Below, in pieces: positions 54,653 through 63,072 of a stretch of 64,000 nt of DNA. This DNA is from Rhabdobacter roseus (GTDB lineage Bacteria > Bacteroidota > Bacteroidia > Cytophagales > Spirosomataceae), in the NCBI RefSeq assembly GCF_014202275.1, contig NZ_JACHGF010000003.1, forward strand, positions 372,001 through 436,000, given 5' to 3'. A program made the translations under genes and the position numbers. Position 1 is the stretch's first letter. Every line of letters begins with the position of its first letter. The notes beneath the pieces were generated by a model that had not been told where the DNA came from, searched no databases, and worked only from the letters and a program-made list of their open reading frames with translations.

Positions 54653-55312
54653 ATGCCAAAAATGAATCTAATTTCCAGACAAAGTAAAAAACAAATAATT
54701 TTTGAGCTTTTACGGATAAGAGCTAGATTATATAAATATTTTAAAAAATCAAAGATACAGAGCAAAAAACTTCATTTCGGATGTGGAAACAATAAAATTA
54801 ATGGTTGGCTAAATGTTGATTTGACAGACTCTGATTTAATAGTTGATTTGGCTTGTGGTGTTCTTCCATTTCCAAATGAAATTTTTTCAGTGGCAGTCTC
54901 CCAGCATGTTATTGAGCATTTGTATATAGAGAATGAACTACTTCCGCTTTTAAAAGAAATAAATAGAACATTAGAGGTAAATGGGGAATTATGGCTCTCT
55001 TGCCCCGATATGGAAAAGATCTGTAATGAATATTTAAAAAATAAAGGGCAAGATTTATTGGCTGATAGATTAAAAAGATACCCAGATTTTAGCATCGGTG
55101 AATTACCTACTCAGCAAATCATAAATGACTTATTTCATCAAAACGGTGAGCATAAAAATTTATTTGATTTTGAATTGCTAAAATGGGTGCTCATTAAGTC
55201 AAATTTTAGAGATGTCGTTAAAGTAAATGAAAAGATATTCAACGATAGGTTCCCAGAATTTCCACATAGAAATGATGATTTTGTATCATTATATATTAAA
55301 GCAATAAAATAA
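54653..55312 (+). CDS. class I SAM-dependent methyltransferase
   Basis: 219 aa. LHFGCGNNKINGWLNVDLTDSDLIVDL near residue 40 and the VSQHVIEHLY segment near 84 are the motif I-III pattern of the methyltransferase type 11 group often placed in O-antigen loci. Followed by DMEKICNEYL, another family feature. Part of the AT-rich locus; acceptor unknown. Confidence 0.85.
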   Translation: MPKMNLISRQSKKQIIFELLRIRARLYKYFKKSKIQSKKLHFGCGNNKINGWLNVDLTDSDLIVDLACGVLPFPNEIFSVAVSQHVIEHLYIENELLPLLKEINRTLEVNGELWLSCPDMEKICNEYLKNKGQDLLADRLKRYPDFSIGELPTQQIINDLFHQNGEHKNLFDFELLKWVLIKSNFRDVVKVNEKIFNDRFPEFPHRNDDFVSLYIKAIK

Positions 55313-55315
55313 ATA

Positions 55316-56470
55316 GTGACTAAGAGAAAAATATTATCATTTAGCCATTATGGATTGATGTATGGCGCCAATAAGTCTCTTTTATCATTAATTAAGACTA
55401 CTACAAGTGATATAGAGTGGTATGTAGTGTGTAGAGAAGAAGGTGAATTTATAGAAATTCTTAGAGAAATGAATGTAAAGTGCTATGTAATACCTTATAA
55501 TTTAGATATTTATGAAAAAAAAGGCAATTTAACAATAATCAAAAGTGTAGTAAAATTACTAATTAATATTGCTTTACTCCCTTATATATATATACTAGTT
55601 ATAAGAAATAATATAAAAATTATTCATTCAAATTCTTCTATTATACTGATTGGTGCTTTCACATCTTTAATAACAAATAGACCGCATGTATGGCATTTTA
55701 GAGAATTTGGCGATATTGATTATGGATTCACTTATAATTTTGGCAATAGATTTTTCAAATATTTCTCTAATAAATCTGAGTACATAATTTGTGTATCAAA
55801 AGCACTTTATAAACATAAAGTGCTACTTAATAAACTAAAGACGAAATGCAAAGTAATATATAATGGGATTGAAATAAATTATAAATCTAATAAAGAATTG
55901 GATTGCATAAGCAGTCATACGCACAAGCCATATAATATAGCAATAATCGGGCTAATCCATCCTGCAAAAAACCAGCTAGTAGCTATTAAAGCCGCTAAAT
56001 TATTAATAAATAATGGTGAAAATATTAATTTAAGGATAATAGGGGGGATCGGAGATAAAGAATATTATTTAGAATTAATTGAATTTATAAAAGAAAATAA
56101 TTTAAGCGCCTATATCGAATTTTGTGGCTTTAAAAATAATATCTCAACAGTTTTTCATGATACCGCTATTAGTTTAGTATGTTCAGAAAATGAAGCAATG
56201 GGAAGGGTATCTATCGAAAGTATGTTAAATTATATACCAGTGGTCGCTTACAATTCAGCCGGGAATTCTGAAATTATAAATAATTATGTTACAGGGATAT
56301 TATATCGAGGAGGAGAATATGAATTACAAGAAGCAATTAAGTTAGTTATAGACAACAGTGCATTACGGCTAAATATTCAAAAAAATGGATTCGACTATGC
56401 TAAAAGTAATTATTCTCTTGAAACATATCGAGAATCATTTTTAGAAGTAATAAATAGTTTGAAAGGATAG
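55316..56470 (+). CDS. glycosyltransferase family 4 (GT-B)
   Basis: 384 aa from a GTG start 3 bp after the previous stop. The N-terminal half starts SFSHYGLMYGANKSLLSLI. The donor-binding half has IAIIGLIHPAKNQLVAIKAAKLL, RIIGGIGDKEYYLELIEFI and the C-terminal E-x7-E type segment SLVCSENEAMGRVSIESMLNYIPVVAYNSAGNSEII. Adds a sugar to the lipid-linked repeat unit. Donor unknown. Confidence 0.9.
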   Translation: MTKRKILSFSHYGLMYGANKSLLSLIKTTTSDIEWYVVCREEGEFIEILREMNVKCYVIPYNLDIYEKKGNLTIIKSVVKLLINIALLPYIYILVIRNNIKIIHSNSSIILIGAFTSLITNRPHVWHFREFGDIDYGFTYNFGNRFFKYFSNKSEYIICVSKALYKHKVLLNKLKTKCKVIYNGIEINYKSNKELDCISSHTHKPYNIAIIGLIHPAKNQLVAIKAAKLLINNGENINLRIIGGIGDKEYYLELIEFIKENNLSAYIEFCGFKNNISTVFHDTAISLVCSENEAMGRVSIESMLNYIPVVAYNSAGNSEIINNYVTGILYRGGEYELQEAIKLVIDNSALRLNIQKNGFDYAKSNYSLETYRESFLEVINSLKG

Positions 56471-56499
56471 AAAGAAAATATTAAGAATATAATTCAAAA

Positions 56500-57678
56500 A
56501 TGATTAAAAAAGTACTAATTTTCGATTCATCAAATGACGTAGGACATCATTGGGAGTACATAAACCATTTAATAAATTCTGCAAAAGATAATACTAATGA
56601 AAATATTCAGTATTATCTTTTATTAAATAAAGACATGTATCCCAAACTAAGTACTATTGATGGAATTAACAATATAAATATAAGTTATATAAATAAAAGC
56701 GATTCTAAATTAATTAACCGTAGTTTATTATTAAAAACGTTTTACGAGATAAAGTACATCAACCATTTTACTCATAAATTTGGTATTAATACTGTAATAT
56801 TTTTAGTTTTAGATTATTATCAAATTGCATTAGGATTAAAATATTGGTTAAGAAATGTAGAAGTTAAAGGAATATATTTCAAACCATACCTCCGGCGAAG
56901 TAAGTATTTTGGCAAAGTCCTTAGTAATTTTTATTATATTAAAAAACATCTAATTTTTAATTGGATGTTAAGAAATGATGTAATTAAAAGGATTTGGGTT
57001 TTAAACGATGTTGAATCTGCTAATGAACTCAACATTTTAAATCATTGCTCTAAATTTACCTATCTTCCTGACCCCATTTATATCCCTAAAAATCAATTAT
57101 ACTATGATTTAAAAAACAGATATAGCATAAGTCAGGAACAGAAAATCCTTCTAGTATTTGGTGTTATATCTAAAATCAAGAACCTTGAAACCATTTTAAG
57201 AACATATTTCGAATTAATAAAGTCTAATCCAACTTTTACATTACTAATTGTTGGTAAATGGAATTCAAGTAAATATAAAAGTAAAATTTTAAGCGCCATT
57301 AAGGGCAATTTTAATGCAATTGAAAATACTCAAATAGTAATTGATGATAGGTATATTGACGAAAATGAAATTAAAACTATCTTTGAACAAATAGATGTTG
57401 TACTTATGCCCTATAAAAAATTTTATTATTCAAGTAGTGTATTAGGTCATGCAGCTTACTATAATAAACCAGTTTTAGTTTCAAGTACAGGATTAACAGC
57501 AGATATAGTTAAAAAATATGGATTAGGTTATAGCGCTGATCCAAACGATTATAATGATATAATTATCAAATTATCACTTTTATTTAATAATAATCTAAGT
57601 ATCAATAAGCTAGGAAGGGAAACATATGTGAATGATCACACTATAAAAAAATTTACTGATCAAATATTAAATGATTAA
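56500..57678 (+). CDS. glycosyltransferase (GT-B, family-4-like)
   Basis: 392 aa. N-terminal IFDSSNDVGHHWEYINHL and a donor half with ILLVFGVISKIKNLETILRTY, FTLLIVGKWNSSKYKSK, and VLMPYKKFYYSSSVLGHAAYYNKPVLVSSTGLTADIV. The glycine-rich loops are weaker than in the previous gene, but the fold pattern is clear. 29 bp after it, co-transcribed. Very low GC. Confidence 0.85.
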   Translation: MIKKVLIFDSSNDVGHHWEYINHLINSAKDNTNENIQYYLLLNKDMYPKLSTIDGINNINISYINKSDSKLINRSLLLKTFYEIKYINHFTHKFGINTVIFLVLDYYQIALGLKYWLRNVEVKGIYFKPYLRRSKYFGKVLSNFYYIKKHLIFNWMLRNDVIKRIWVLNDVESANELNILNHCSKFTYLPDPIYIPKNQLYYDLKNRYSISQEQKILLVFGVISKIKNLETILRTYFELIKSNPTFTLLIVGKWNSSKYKSKILSAIKGNFNAIENTQIVIDDRYIDENEIKTIFEQIDVVLMPYKKFYYSSSVLGHAAYYNKPVLVSSTGLTADIVKKYGLGYSADPNDYNDIIIKLSLLFNNNLSINKLGRETYVNDHTIKKFTDQILND

Positions 57679-57729
57679 ATTCATATTGAGAATATAATGG
57701 GATTTATTACATTATAGATTTGGAATTTT

Positions 57730-58269
57730 ATGAAAATTGTTTTTTCAGGTTTTGCAAGATATATGTTAAATTTTTATTTGATGTATATCCCGTTTCATTT
57801 TATTAGACATTTCATACTAAAGTCTTTCCTCTTTAAATTTATTGGAAAAAATTGCTATATTTCAATGGGGGTGTATTTTAAAGGAAAAAATAGACGAATA
57901 TCACTTGGTGAAAATTGTGTAATTAATTATAGGGTTTTAATGGATAGTCGTGGCGGGGAAATAATTATTGGAGATAACGTCGATATTTCTCAAGAAGTGA
58001 ATATGTGGACGTTAGAACATGATCCAAACGATGACCTTCATTCTGTAAAAGGAGGTAATATAATCATTGAGGATTATGTTTGGGTGTCAACGCGTGTTAC
58101 TATATTACCAGGAGTACGTATAGGTAAAGGCGCTATTATCGCTTCTAATTGTGTAGTTACTAAGGATGTTCCAAGTATGTGCATTATGGGAGGTGTGCCT
58201 GGCAAAATTATAGGCTATCGAAGTAATAGCCTTAAATATAATTTAAACAATAACTTATGGTTTACATAA
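57730..58269 (+). CDS. hexapeptide-repeat acyltransferase (WcaF/NodL-like)
   Basis: 179 aa. A basic/hydrophobic N-terminus is followed by left-handed beta-helix repeats (ISLGENCVINYRVLMDSRGGEIIIGDNVDIS and onward), then the catalytic His region LEHDPNDD and the acetyl-CoA loop IIEDYVWVSTRVTILPGVRIGKGAIIASNCVVTKDV. Likely O-acetylates a sugar of the polymer. Confidence 0.92.
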   Translation: MKIVFSGFARYMLNFYLMYIPFHFIRHFILKSFLFKFIGKNCYISMGVYFKGKNRRISLGENCVINYRVLMDSRGGEIIIGDNVDISQEVNMWTLEHDPNDDLHSVKGGNIIIEDYVWVSTRVTILPGVRIGKGAIIASNCVVTKDVPSMCIMGGVPGKIIGYRSNSLKYNLNNNLWFT

Positions 58270-58279
58270 TAATTATGAG

Positions 58280-59560
58280 ATGCTAGAGACGTTACTTTAT
58301 AATAAAAGCAAAAAAAAGTTGTATTTGAAATTAAGTCCAACTTCAAGTAGCTATATTCTAATATTTATTATCTTTTTTAGCATTTACTCTGACGTCCCCC
58401 TGATTTTACCCAATGGAAAATGGATTCCCAGTTTTACAACACTTTTGATTCTTCCTTTAATATTTATATTTATAAAGAATACTTTTGAATTAGACGATAT
58501 TATACTTTTTATTTCATTTGCGTTATTAATATCTTTTTCTCTAATAATTAATAAAATTTATCTTTATGGGCCTATAAGTTCTCTTTTTAAAGCCATACAA
58601 TTCTTAGTAGCAATATTAATGGGCATCTGTGTAAAAAAGTATATAGAGCTCATTCCCAAGCCTAAATTAAAAAAAATATTATGGATTTCACTTTTTAGCA
58701 TTTTAATTGGTTGTACTCTCGAAAGGATTGGGATCATCAGGCCATTAACTTTGGCTTATAAGTATTTTGTTTACTCTGGTACTAGGTATGGAAATAATTC
58801 TAATTATGACTTTAGAGATTTAAATATTTCTGGTTTTATAAGACCAATTCTATTCACATCTGAACCCTCACTAGTTGCTGTTGGTTTTTATGTTTTTTCT
58901 ACTTCTCTTTCTCTTCTAGAAGACAATAAGCGCACATTATTATATATCCTTTTCGCTTGCCTCATATTTATAACTTTATCTGGAAGCCCAATTGGTTTTT
59001 TTTCTTTAGTAAGTTGGCTAGGCATTTGGGTTAGAAATACCAAAGGTAAAATCTTACACTTATCTTTAATATTATTTTTTCTACCAATACTATTACTAAT
59101 CCTATTCCAGATTCCATTTTTTTATGATATATACGCAAAAATTATAAATAGGATATTTAACGAAATTGCATCTGAGGGTACAAGTGTATATGCAAGAATT
59201 TATTTTCCATATTTTATTTTAATTCCATTTATTTTTAAAAATTATCCATTATTCGGTATAGGGTTTGGAGGCAGAGAGAAATTTATAAGCTTAATCTATG
59301 GTCAAGGAGTTACATCAAATGATGTAAATTTGGACTTTACTGAAGGTGCAAACGCTTTTGCTAGAATATTTGCGTACTTAGGTATTATTGGCGCAATGTT
59401 ATTTCTTTATATTTTACATAGATATATTAAATCAAATTCAAAAAGCGATGTAGTTTTGTTTTTTTTTCTTTGGTTCTTATTAAGCCAGACCCTTGGTACG
59501 TTTGAAACGCCTCGTTACTGGTGCTTTACTTTTATTATTTTAGCTTGTTTTAGAAAGTAA
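58280..59560 (+). CDS. O-antigen/EPS polymerase, Wzy-like
   Basis: 426 aa with about ten membrane helices and a polar loop holding RPILFTSEPSLVAVGFYVF near residue 190 and the long extracytoplasmic stretch after FEIASEGTSVYARIYFPYF (near 300) with RIFAYLGIIGAMLFLYILH. No other motif is expected in this poorly conserved family. Position between glycosyltransferases and with flippase and Wzz-like genes supports the call. Confidence 0.8.
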   Translation: MLETLLYNKSKKKLYLKLSPTSSSYILIFIIFFSIYSDVPLILPNGKWIPSFTTLLILPLIFIFIKNTFELDDIILFISFALLISFSLIINKIYLYGPISSLFKAIQFLVAILMGICVKKYIELIPKPKLKKILWISLFSILIGCTLERIGIIRPLTLAYKYFVYSGTRYGNNSNYDFRDLNISGFIRPILFTSEPSLVAVGFYVFSTSLSLLEDNKRTLLYILFACLIFITLSGSPIGFFSLVSWLGIWVRNTKGKILHLSLILFFLPILLLILFQIPFFYDIYAKIINRIFNEIASEGTSVYARIYFPYFILIPFIFKNYPLFGIGFGGREKFISLIYGQGVTSNDVNLDFTEGANAFARIFAYLGIIGAMLFLYILHRYIKSNSKSDVVLFFFLWFLLSQTLGTFETPRYWCFTFIILACFRK

Positions 59561-59565
59561 TTTTA

Positions 59566-60762
59566 ATGGATTCAAAAAGAAATAAAATACTAATTATAGC
59601 TCCACATCTTAGATACCCTTGTAGAAATGGGGCAGATATACTTATTGATAAGCTATCTGTACACATAAGTGCTAATGTTGAATGTGTTGATTTAATTTCA
59701 GAAAAAGAAGTTTACCGCTTTACCGAAAAGCAAAAAAAGCTTATTAATCTATTTAATAATTCTATCAGAAGTAGGCATTATGCATCTATAAGGACTTTAT
59801 TTTTTAAAAGCCATTATTTAAAAGAAAAATTTATTACCATTAATTTTACTAAAGAGTTAAAAAACATCCTAAATAATTATGATTATGATTTTATTTTCAT
59901 CAGTTATATAATCACCGCTGAGATCGTATTAAATCATAATCTTAATTTAAATAAAGATAAACTTTATATAATTACACACAACGACGAAGTTAAGTGGTTC
60001 AGAGATATTTATTCTTCAACTAATAATTTCTTATTAAAAAGAATTTCAAAGTTATCTTGGCAATGGATTATTAAATTCCTTACATCCAATATAAATAAAT
60101 TTACTTTATTACATGTTTCAACAACTGATAGAAATAGCTATTTATCTTACTTTCCTTCACATACAAGCCATTTAATTAGAATTGGAACTGAGCAAGAGCA
60201 ATTATGTAGCACCACTGACAATAGTGATCAAATTGTAAAACTTATTTTTATTGGTTCACTAAATGTAAAAATGAATCTTGATGCATTATTATGGTTTAGC
60301 AAGCGTTTTTTTCCGACTTTACAAAGTGAATTTGGAAAAAAATTAAAAATTACCATTGTTGGTAGCAACCCAAATAATAAAATTATTTCTCTATGCCAAA
60401 CTTTTGATTGGCACTTATATCCTAATGTTAGTGATGAAGAGTTAAATAGATTATTACAAGCCTCTGACTTTTCTATTCTCCCCTTTCAATACTCTACCGG
60501 TGCAAAATTAAAGCAAACAAAGAGTATTTCAAATGGAATCCCTTATTTAAGTACAGAAACTATACAAGCACTTGATGAACCTCTCCCTCCCTATTGTTTA
60601 AACTCTAATTTACCTAATGAATGGGTTCGCCATATAAATAATATTAAATACAAGAATTCTAAAAGTAAAATCTTAAATACTTTAATAGATTTCTCCAAAA
60701 ATATCTCCTGGGAAATCTCTATTTCAAATCTTTATAAAGAAATTTCTTCTAATATTGAATAA
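59566..60762 (+). CDS. glycosyltransferase (GT-B type)
   Basis: 398 aa. Opens KILIIAPHLRYPCRNGADILIDKLSVHI, the usual N-terminal strand and Gly-rich loop. The second half has KLIFIGSLNVKMNLDALLWF, KITIVGSNPNNKI and LQASDFSILPFQYSTGAKLKQTKSISNGIPYLSTE, matching family 1/4-like enzymes. Donor unknown. The 3' end overlaps the frame of the FkbM gene region. Confidence 0.85.
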   Translation: MDSKRNKILIIAPHLRYPCRNGADILIDKLSVHISANVECVDLISEKEVYRFTEKQKKLINLFNNSIRSRHYASIRTLFFKSHYLKEKFITINFTKELKNILNNYDYDFIFISYIITAEIVLNHNLNLNKDKLYIITHNDEVKWFRDIYSSTNNFLLKRISKLSWQWIIKFLTSNINKFTLLHVSTTDRNSYLSYFPSHTSHLIRIGTEQEQLCSTTDNSDQIVKLIFIGSLNVKMNLDALLWFSKRFFPTLQSEFGKKLKITIVGSNPNNKIISLCQTFDWHLYPNVSDEELNRLLQASDFSILPFQYSTGAKLKQTKSISNGIPYLSTETIQALDEPLPPYCLNSNLPNEWVRHINNIKYKNSKSKILNTLIDFSKNISWEISISNLYKEISSNIE

Positions 60763-60775
60763 TATATATTTAATT

Positions 60776-61531
60776 ATGAATTTTAATTCTATAATCCGTT
60801 TATTTAATTTAACTAAGATCTTATTCAATCCAACCGGCGGGATATTCTATTTATCAAATTCACTAGCTTCTGTTTCATCCTTTCTTATAACCCACAAGCT
60901 ATTTGCATTATCATCTTCATTTTCAACGATTGTTGACGTAGGTGCCAATAAAGGTCAATTTGCTTTTGCGGCTACTCGTTTCTTTCCTAATGCCCGGGTC
61001 TTTTCTTTTGAGCCCGTTCCTGAAACTTTTACTCGTCTGGAAAAGAATATTCGAAAAATCCCTCAAATACAAGCTTTTCAGTATGGCTTAGGCAGCACCA
61101 ATGGAGAAATCAATTTTTACCAGAATGCTCACTCTCACGCCAGTTCGGCCTTACCGGTTTCTGATTTTCAAAAAAATGAGATTCCAATAACGGCTGAAAC
61201 GACCCTGATCAAGGTACCTATCAAACGCCTGGATGATGTAGTACAAGAATGGAACATGAGTCTGGACGGCCCCATTCTTCTCAAGCTGGATGTACAGGGT
61301 TATGAAAAAGAAGTCCTTAAGGGTGCTTCGGAATTCATCAAGCGTGTAGATTATTTACTTTTTGAAGCTTCCTTTGTGAGTATGTACGAAGGAGAGCCAC
61401 TATTTGAGGAAATGCACGACTTCGTAAGGGGACTGGGTTTCAGGCTGGTGGGACCGGTGGGTTCCCTCCAAACGGATAAAGAACAAATTGTGCAGATGGA
61501 TATGCTGTATAAAAAAGAGCTTATTTCATAA
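60776..61531 (+). CDS. FkbM-family methyltransferase (right boundary of the AT-rich island)
   Basis: 251 aa from the ATG at 60776; the in-frame TTG at 60755 is less likely. Motif I is IVDVGANKGQFAFAATRFFP near residue 47. VFSFEPVPETFTRLEKN is near 72, and ILLKLDVQGYEKEVLKGA near 160 is the FkbM signature. O-methylates sugars or lipids in many EPS loci. Composition shifts inside the gene: the first 180 or so bases are AT-rich like the island, while the remainder is native with a GGTACC at 61214. Confidence 0.9.
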   Translation: MNFNSIIRLFNLTKILFNPTGGIFYLSNSLASVSSFLITHKLFALSSSFSTIVDVGANKGQFAFAATRFFPNARVFSFEPVPETFTRLEKNIRKIPQIQAFQYGLGSTNGEINFYQNAHSHASSALPVSDFQKNEIPITAETTLIKVPIKRLDDVVQEWNMSLDGPILLKLDVQGYEKEVLKGASEFIKRVDYLLFEASFVSMYEGEPLFEEMHDFVRGLGFRLVGPVGSLQTDKEQIVQMDMLYKKELIS

Positions 61532-61604
61532 GCCTGCTCAGGCACTTCCAAATGACTTAGCTATTTTCCCTGGAAATGAGCTCTACAAATAAAATTGAAA
61601 ACGT

Positions 61605-62840
61605 GTGCGCTTTTTACTTTACAGCTATAATTTTTCTCCTGAGAAGACCGGCATTGGGAAGTACAACGGGGAGTTAGCAGTCTGGCTGGCGCGCCGTGGG
61701 CATAAGGTGGATGTCATCACTACGAATCCTTACTATCCTGAATGGAGGGTTCATCCCGACTACCAAGGCCAGCGATGGCGTACGGAACGAGATGGAAACC
61801 TCACCGTGTACCGCTGCCCCATGTATGTACCTAAAAATATTACGGGCAAAACCAGAATACTCAGCGACCTTTCCTTTATCTTTTTTTCGGCTTTTCTTTG
61901 GGTACGTCTCTTTTTTAGGCCCCGCTATGACGTAGTGATGGCCGTTTGTCCTTCCCTGTTTATTGGCTGGTACCCCTACCTGTACAGTTGTTTGCGACGC
62001 ACGCGTTTCGTGTATCATTTTCAGGATTTACAGCTAGACGCCGCCATTCAGTTGGGGCTGTTGAAAAATACATTTTTGATCGCTCTGTTAAAAAAAGCGG
62101 AGCGATTTTTGCTAAGAAAAGCCTATAGGGTAGCGAGTATTAGCGAGGGGATGAAAGAGCAGCTGTTTTATAAAGGAGTGGCCGAAGAGCGCTACCTAAT
62201 GTTGGAAAACTGGGTGGATACAAGTTTTATCAAACCTTTAGCGCGTCACGAAACAGAAATGCTCCGAAGAGAATGGGGGCTGGAAGCCGAAGATCGAGTG
62301 ATTCTGTATTCGGGAAATATGGGTGAAAAGCAAGGACTGGAGGTTGTTTTGGAGGCGGCGGCCCGGCTTCAAATGCATAGCAATTGGAAGTTTATACTGT
62401 GTGGTGAAGGAGTAGCCAAACGGGCCCTCCTAGAAGCGACCCAAAAGGAAGGTCTTACCAATGTGTACTTCAAGACGCTGCTGCCTTACGAGCGGCTGGC
62501 CGAGCTGCTGGCCCTGGGGGACGTTCACCTGGTACCTCAGAAGCGGGCCGCGGCCGATCTGGTACTCCCTTCGAAATTAACGGGGATTCTAGCCGCCGGT
62601 GGGCTGGCGATTGTAGCTGCCGAAGAAGGTACGACGCTTTACCGCACCATCCACGACCACGCCCTGGCTCTGGTCGTGGAGCCGGAGAATGGGGAAGCGC
62701 TCAGCAATGCCATTAAAACGGCCTTGTCCGAAACCCAGGAAACGCGAAAAAGAAACGCACTAACCTACGCTCAAAAAAAGCTCGACAAAAATGAAATATT
62801 AGAAAATTTTGAGAAGTCTCTTTTGGCTACATTAACTTGA
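61605..62840 (+). CDS. WcaI-like glycosyltransferase
   Basis: 411 aa from GTG at 61605 (MRFLLYSYNFSPEKTGIGKYNGELAVWL). GT-B fold with the WcaI/colanic-acid fucosyltransferase-like N-terminus (FSPEKTGIGKYN, ARRGHKVDVITTNPYYPEW). Donor half: VILYSGNMGEKQGLEVVLEAAARL, FILCGEGVAKRALL, and DVHLVPQKRAAADLVLPSKLTGILAAGGLAIVAAEEGT. Native GC and GTAC usage, thus outside the imported block. Confidence 0.92.
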   Translation: MRFLLYSYNFSPEKTGIGKYNGELAVWLARRGHKVDVITTNPYYPEWRVHPDYQGQRWRTERDGNLTVYRCPMYVPKNITGKTRILSDLSFIFFSAFLWVRLFFRPRYDVVMAVCPSLFIGWYPYLYSCLRRTRFVYHFQDLQLDAAIQLGLLKNTFLIALLKKAERFLLRKAYRVASISEGMKEQLFYKGVAEERYLMLENWVDTSFIKPLARHETEMLRREWGLEAEDRVILYSGNMGEKQGLEVVLEAAARLQMHSNWKFILCGEGVAKRALLEATQKEGLTNVYFKTLLPYERLAELLALGDVHLVPQKRAAADLVLPSKLTGILAAGGLAIVAAEEGTTLYRTIHDHALALVVEPENGEALSNAIKTALSETQETRKRNALTYAQKKLDKNEILENFEKSLLATLT

Positions 62841-63072
62841 AACTTTAACTTAAGAGATTGTACTTCACACCTATGTAGCCTTTAATGGAATAATAAAGTT
62901 ACTTTTTTGAGTATGAAGAAGTTCTTGACCCAGGGAGTGCCGTTATTGACCTTTTAGTAAATTTTGAATTAAATTAAGGTCAGTTTCAAACAACTATGTA
63001 GGCTTTTTACTTTATCTTGTGCCAACGTTACAGAATTAGCTCATCTTTTAAATAATTCAACTAGCTATAAGG
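62841..63072 (+). other. 232-bp intergenic region before the initiating transferase
   Basis: No gene or strong hairpin seen. AT-rich; it probably holds the promoter of the 63073 gene but no exact TAnnTTTG was located. Confidence 0.4.

Larger units (their letters stand above)
51366..61000. other. AT-rich island inside the polysaccharide locus (probable recombination insert)
   Basis: From about 51,366 to about 61,000 the DNA is strongly AT-rich (codon third positions mostly A/T, many AAA, ATA, TTA codons). It has almost no GTAC octamers; I found no GGTACC until 61,214. Both edges lie inside reading frames: the surface-protein gene on the left and the FkbM gene on the right. Native composition resumes within the FkbM gene. 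Boundaries are judged by eye and are good to about 150 bp. Confidence 0.8.
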
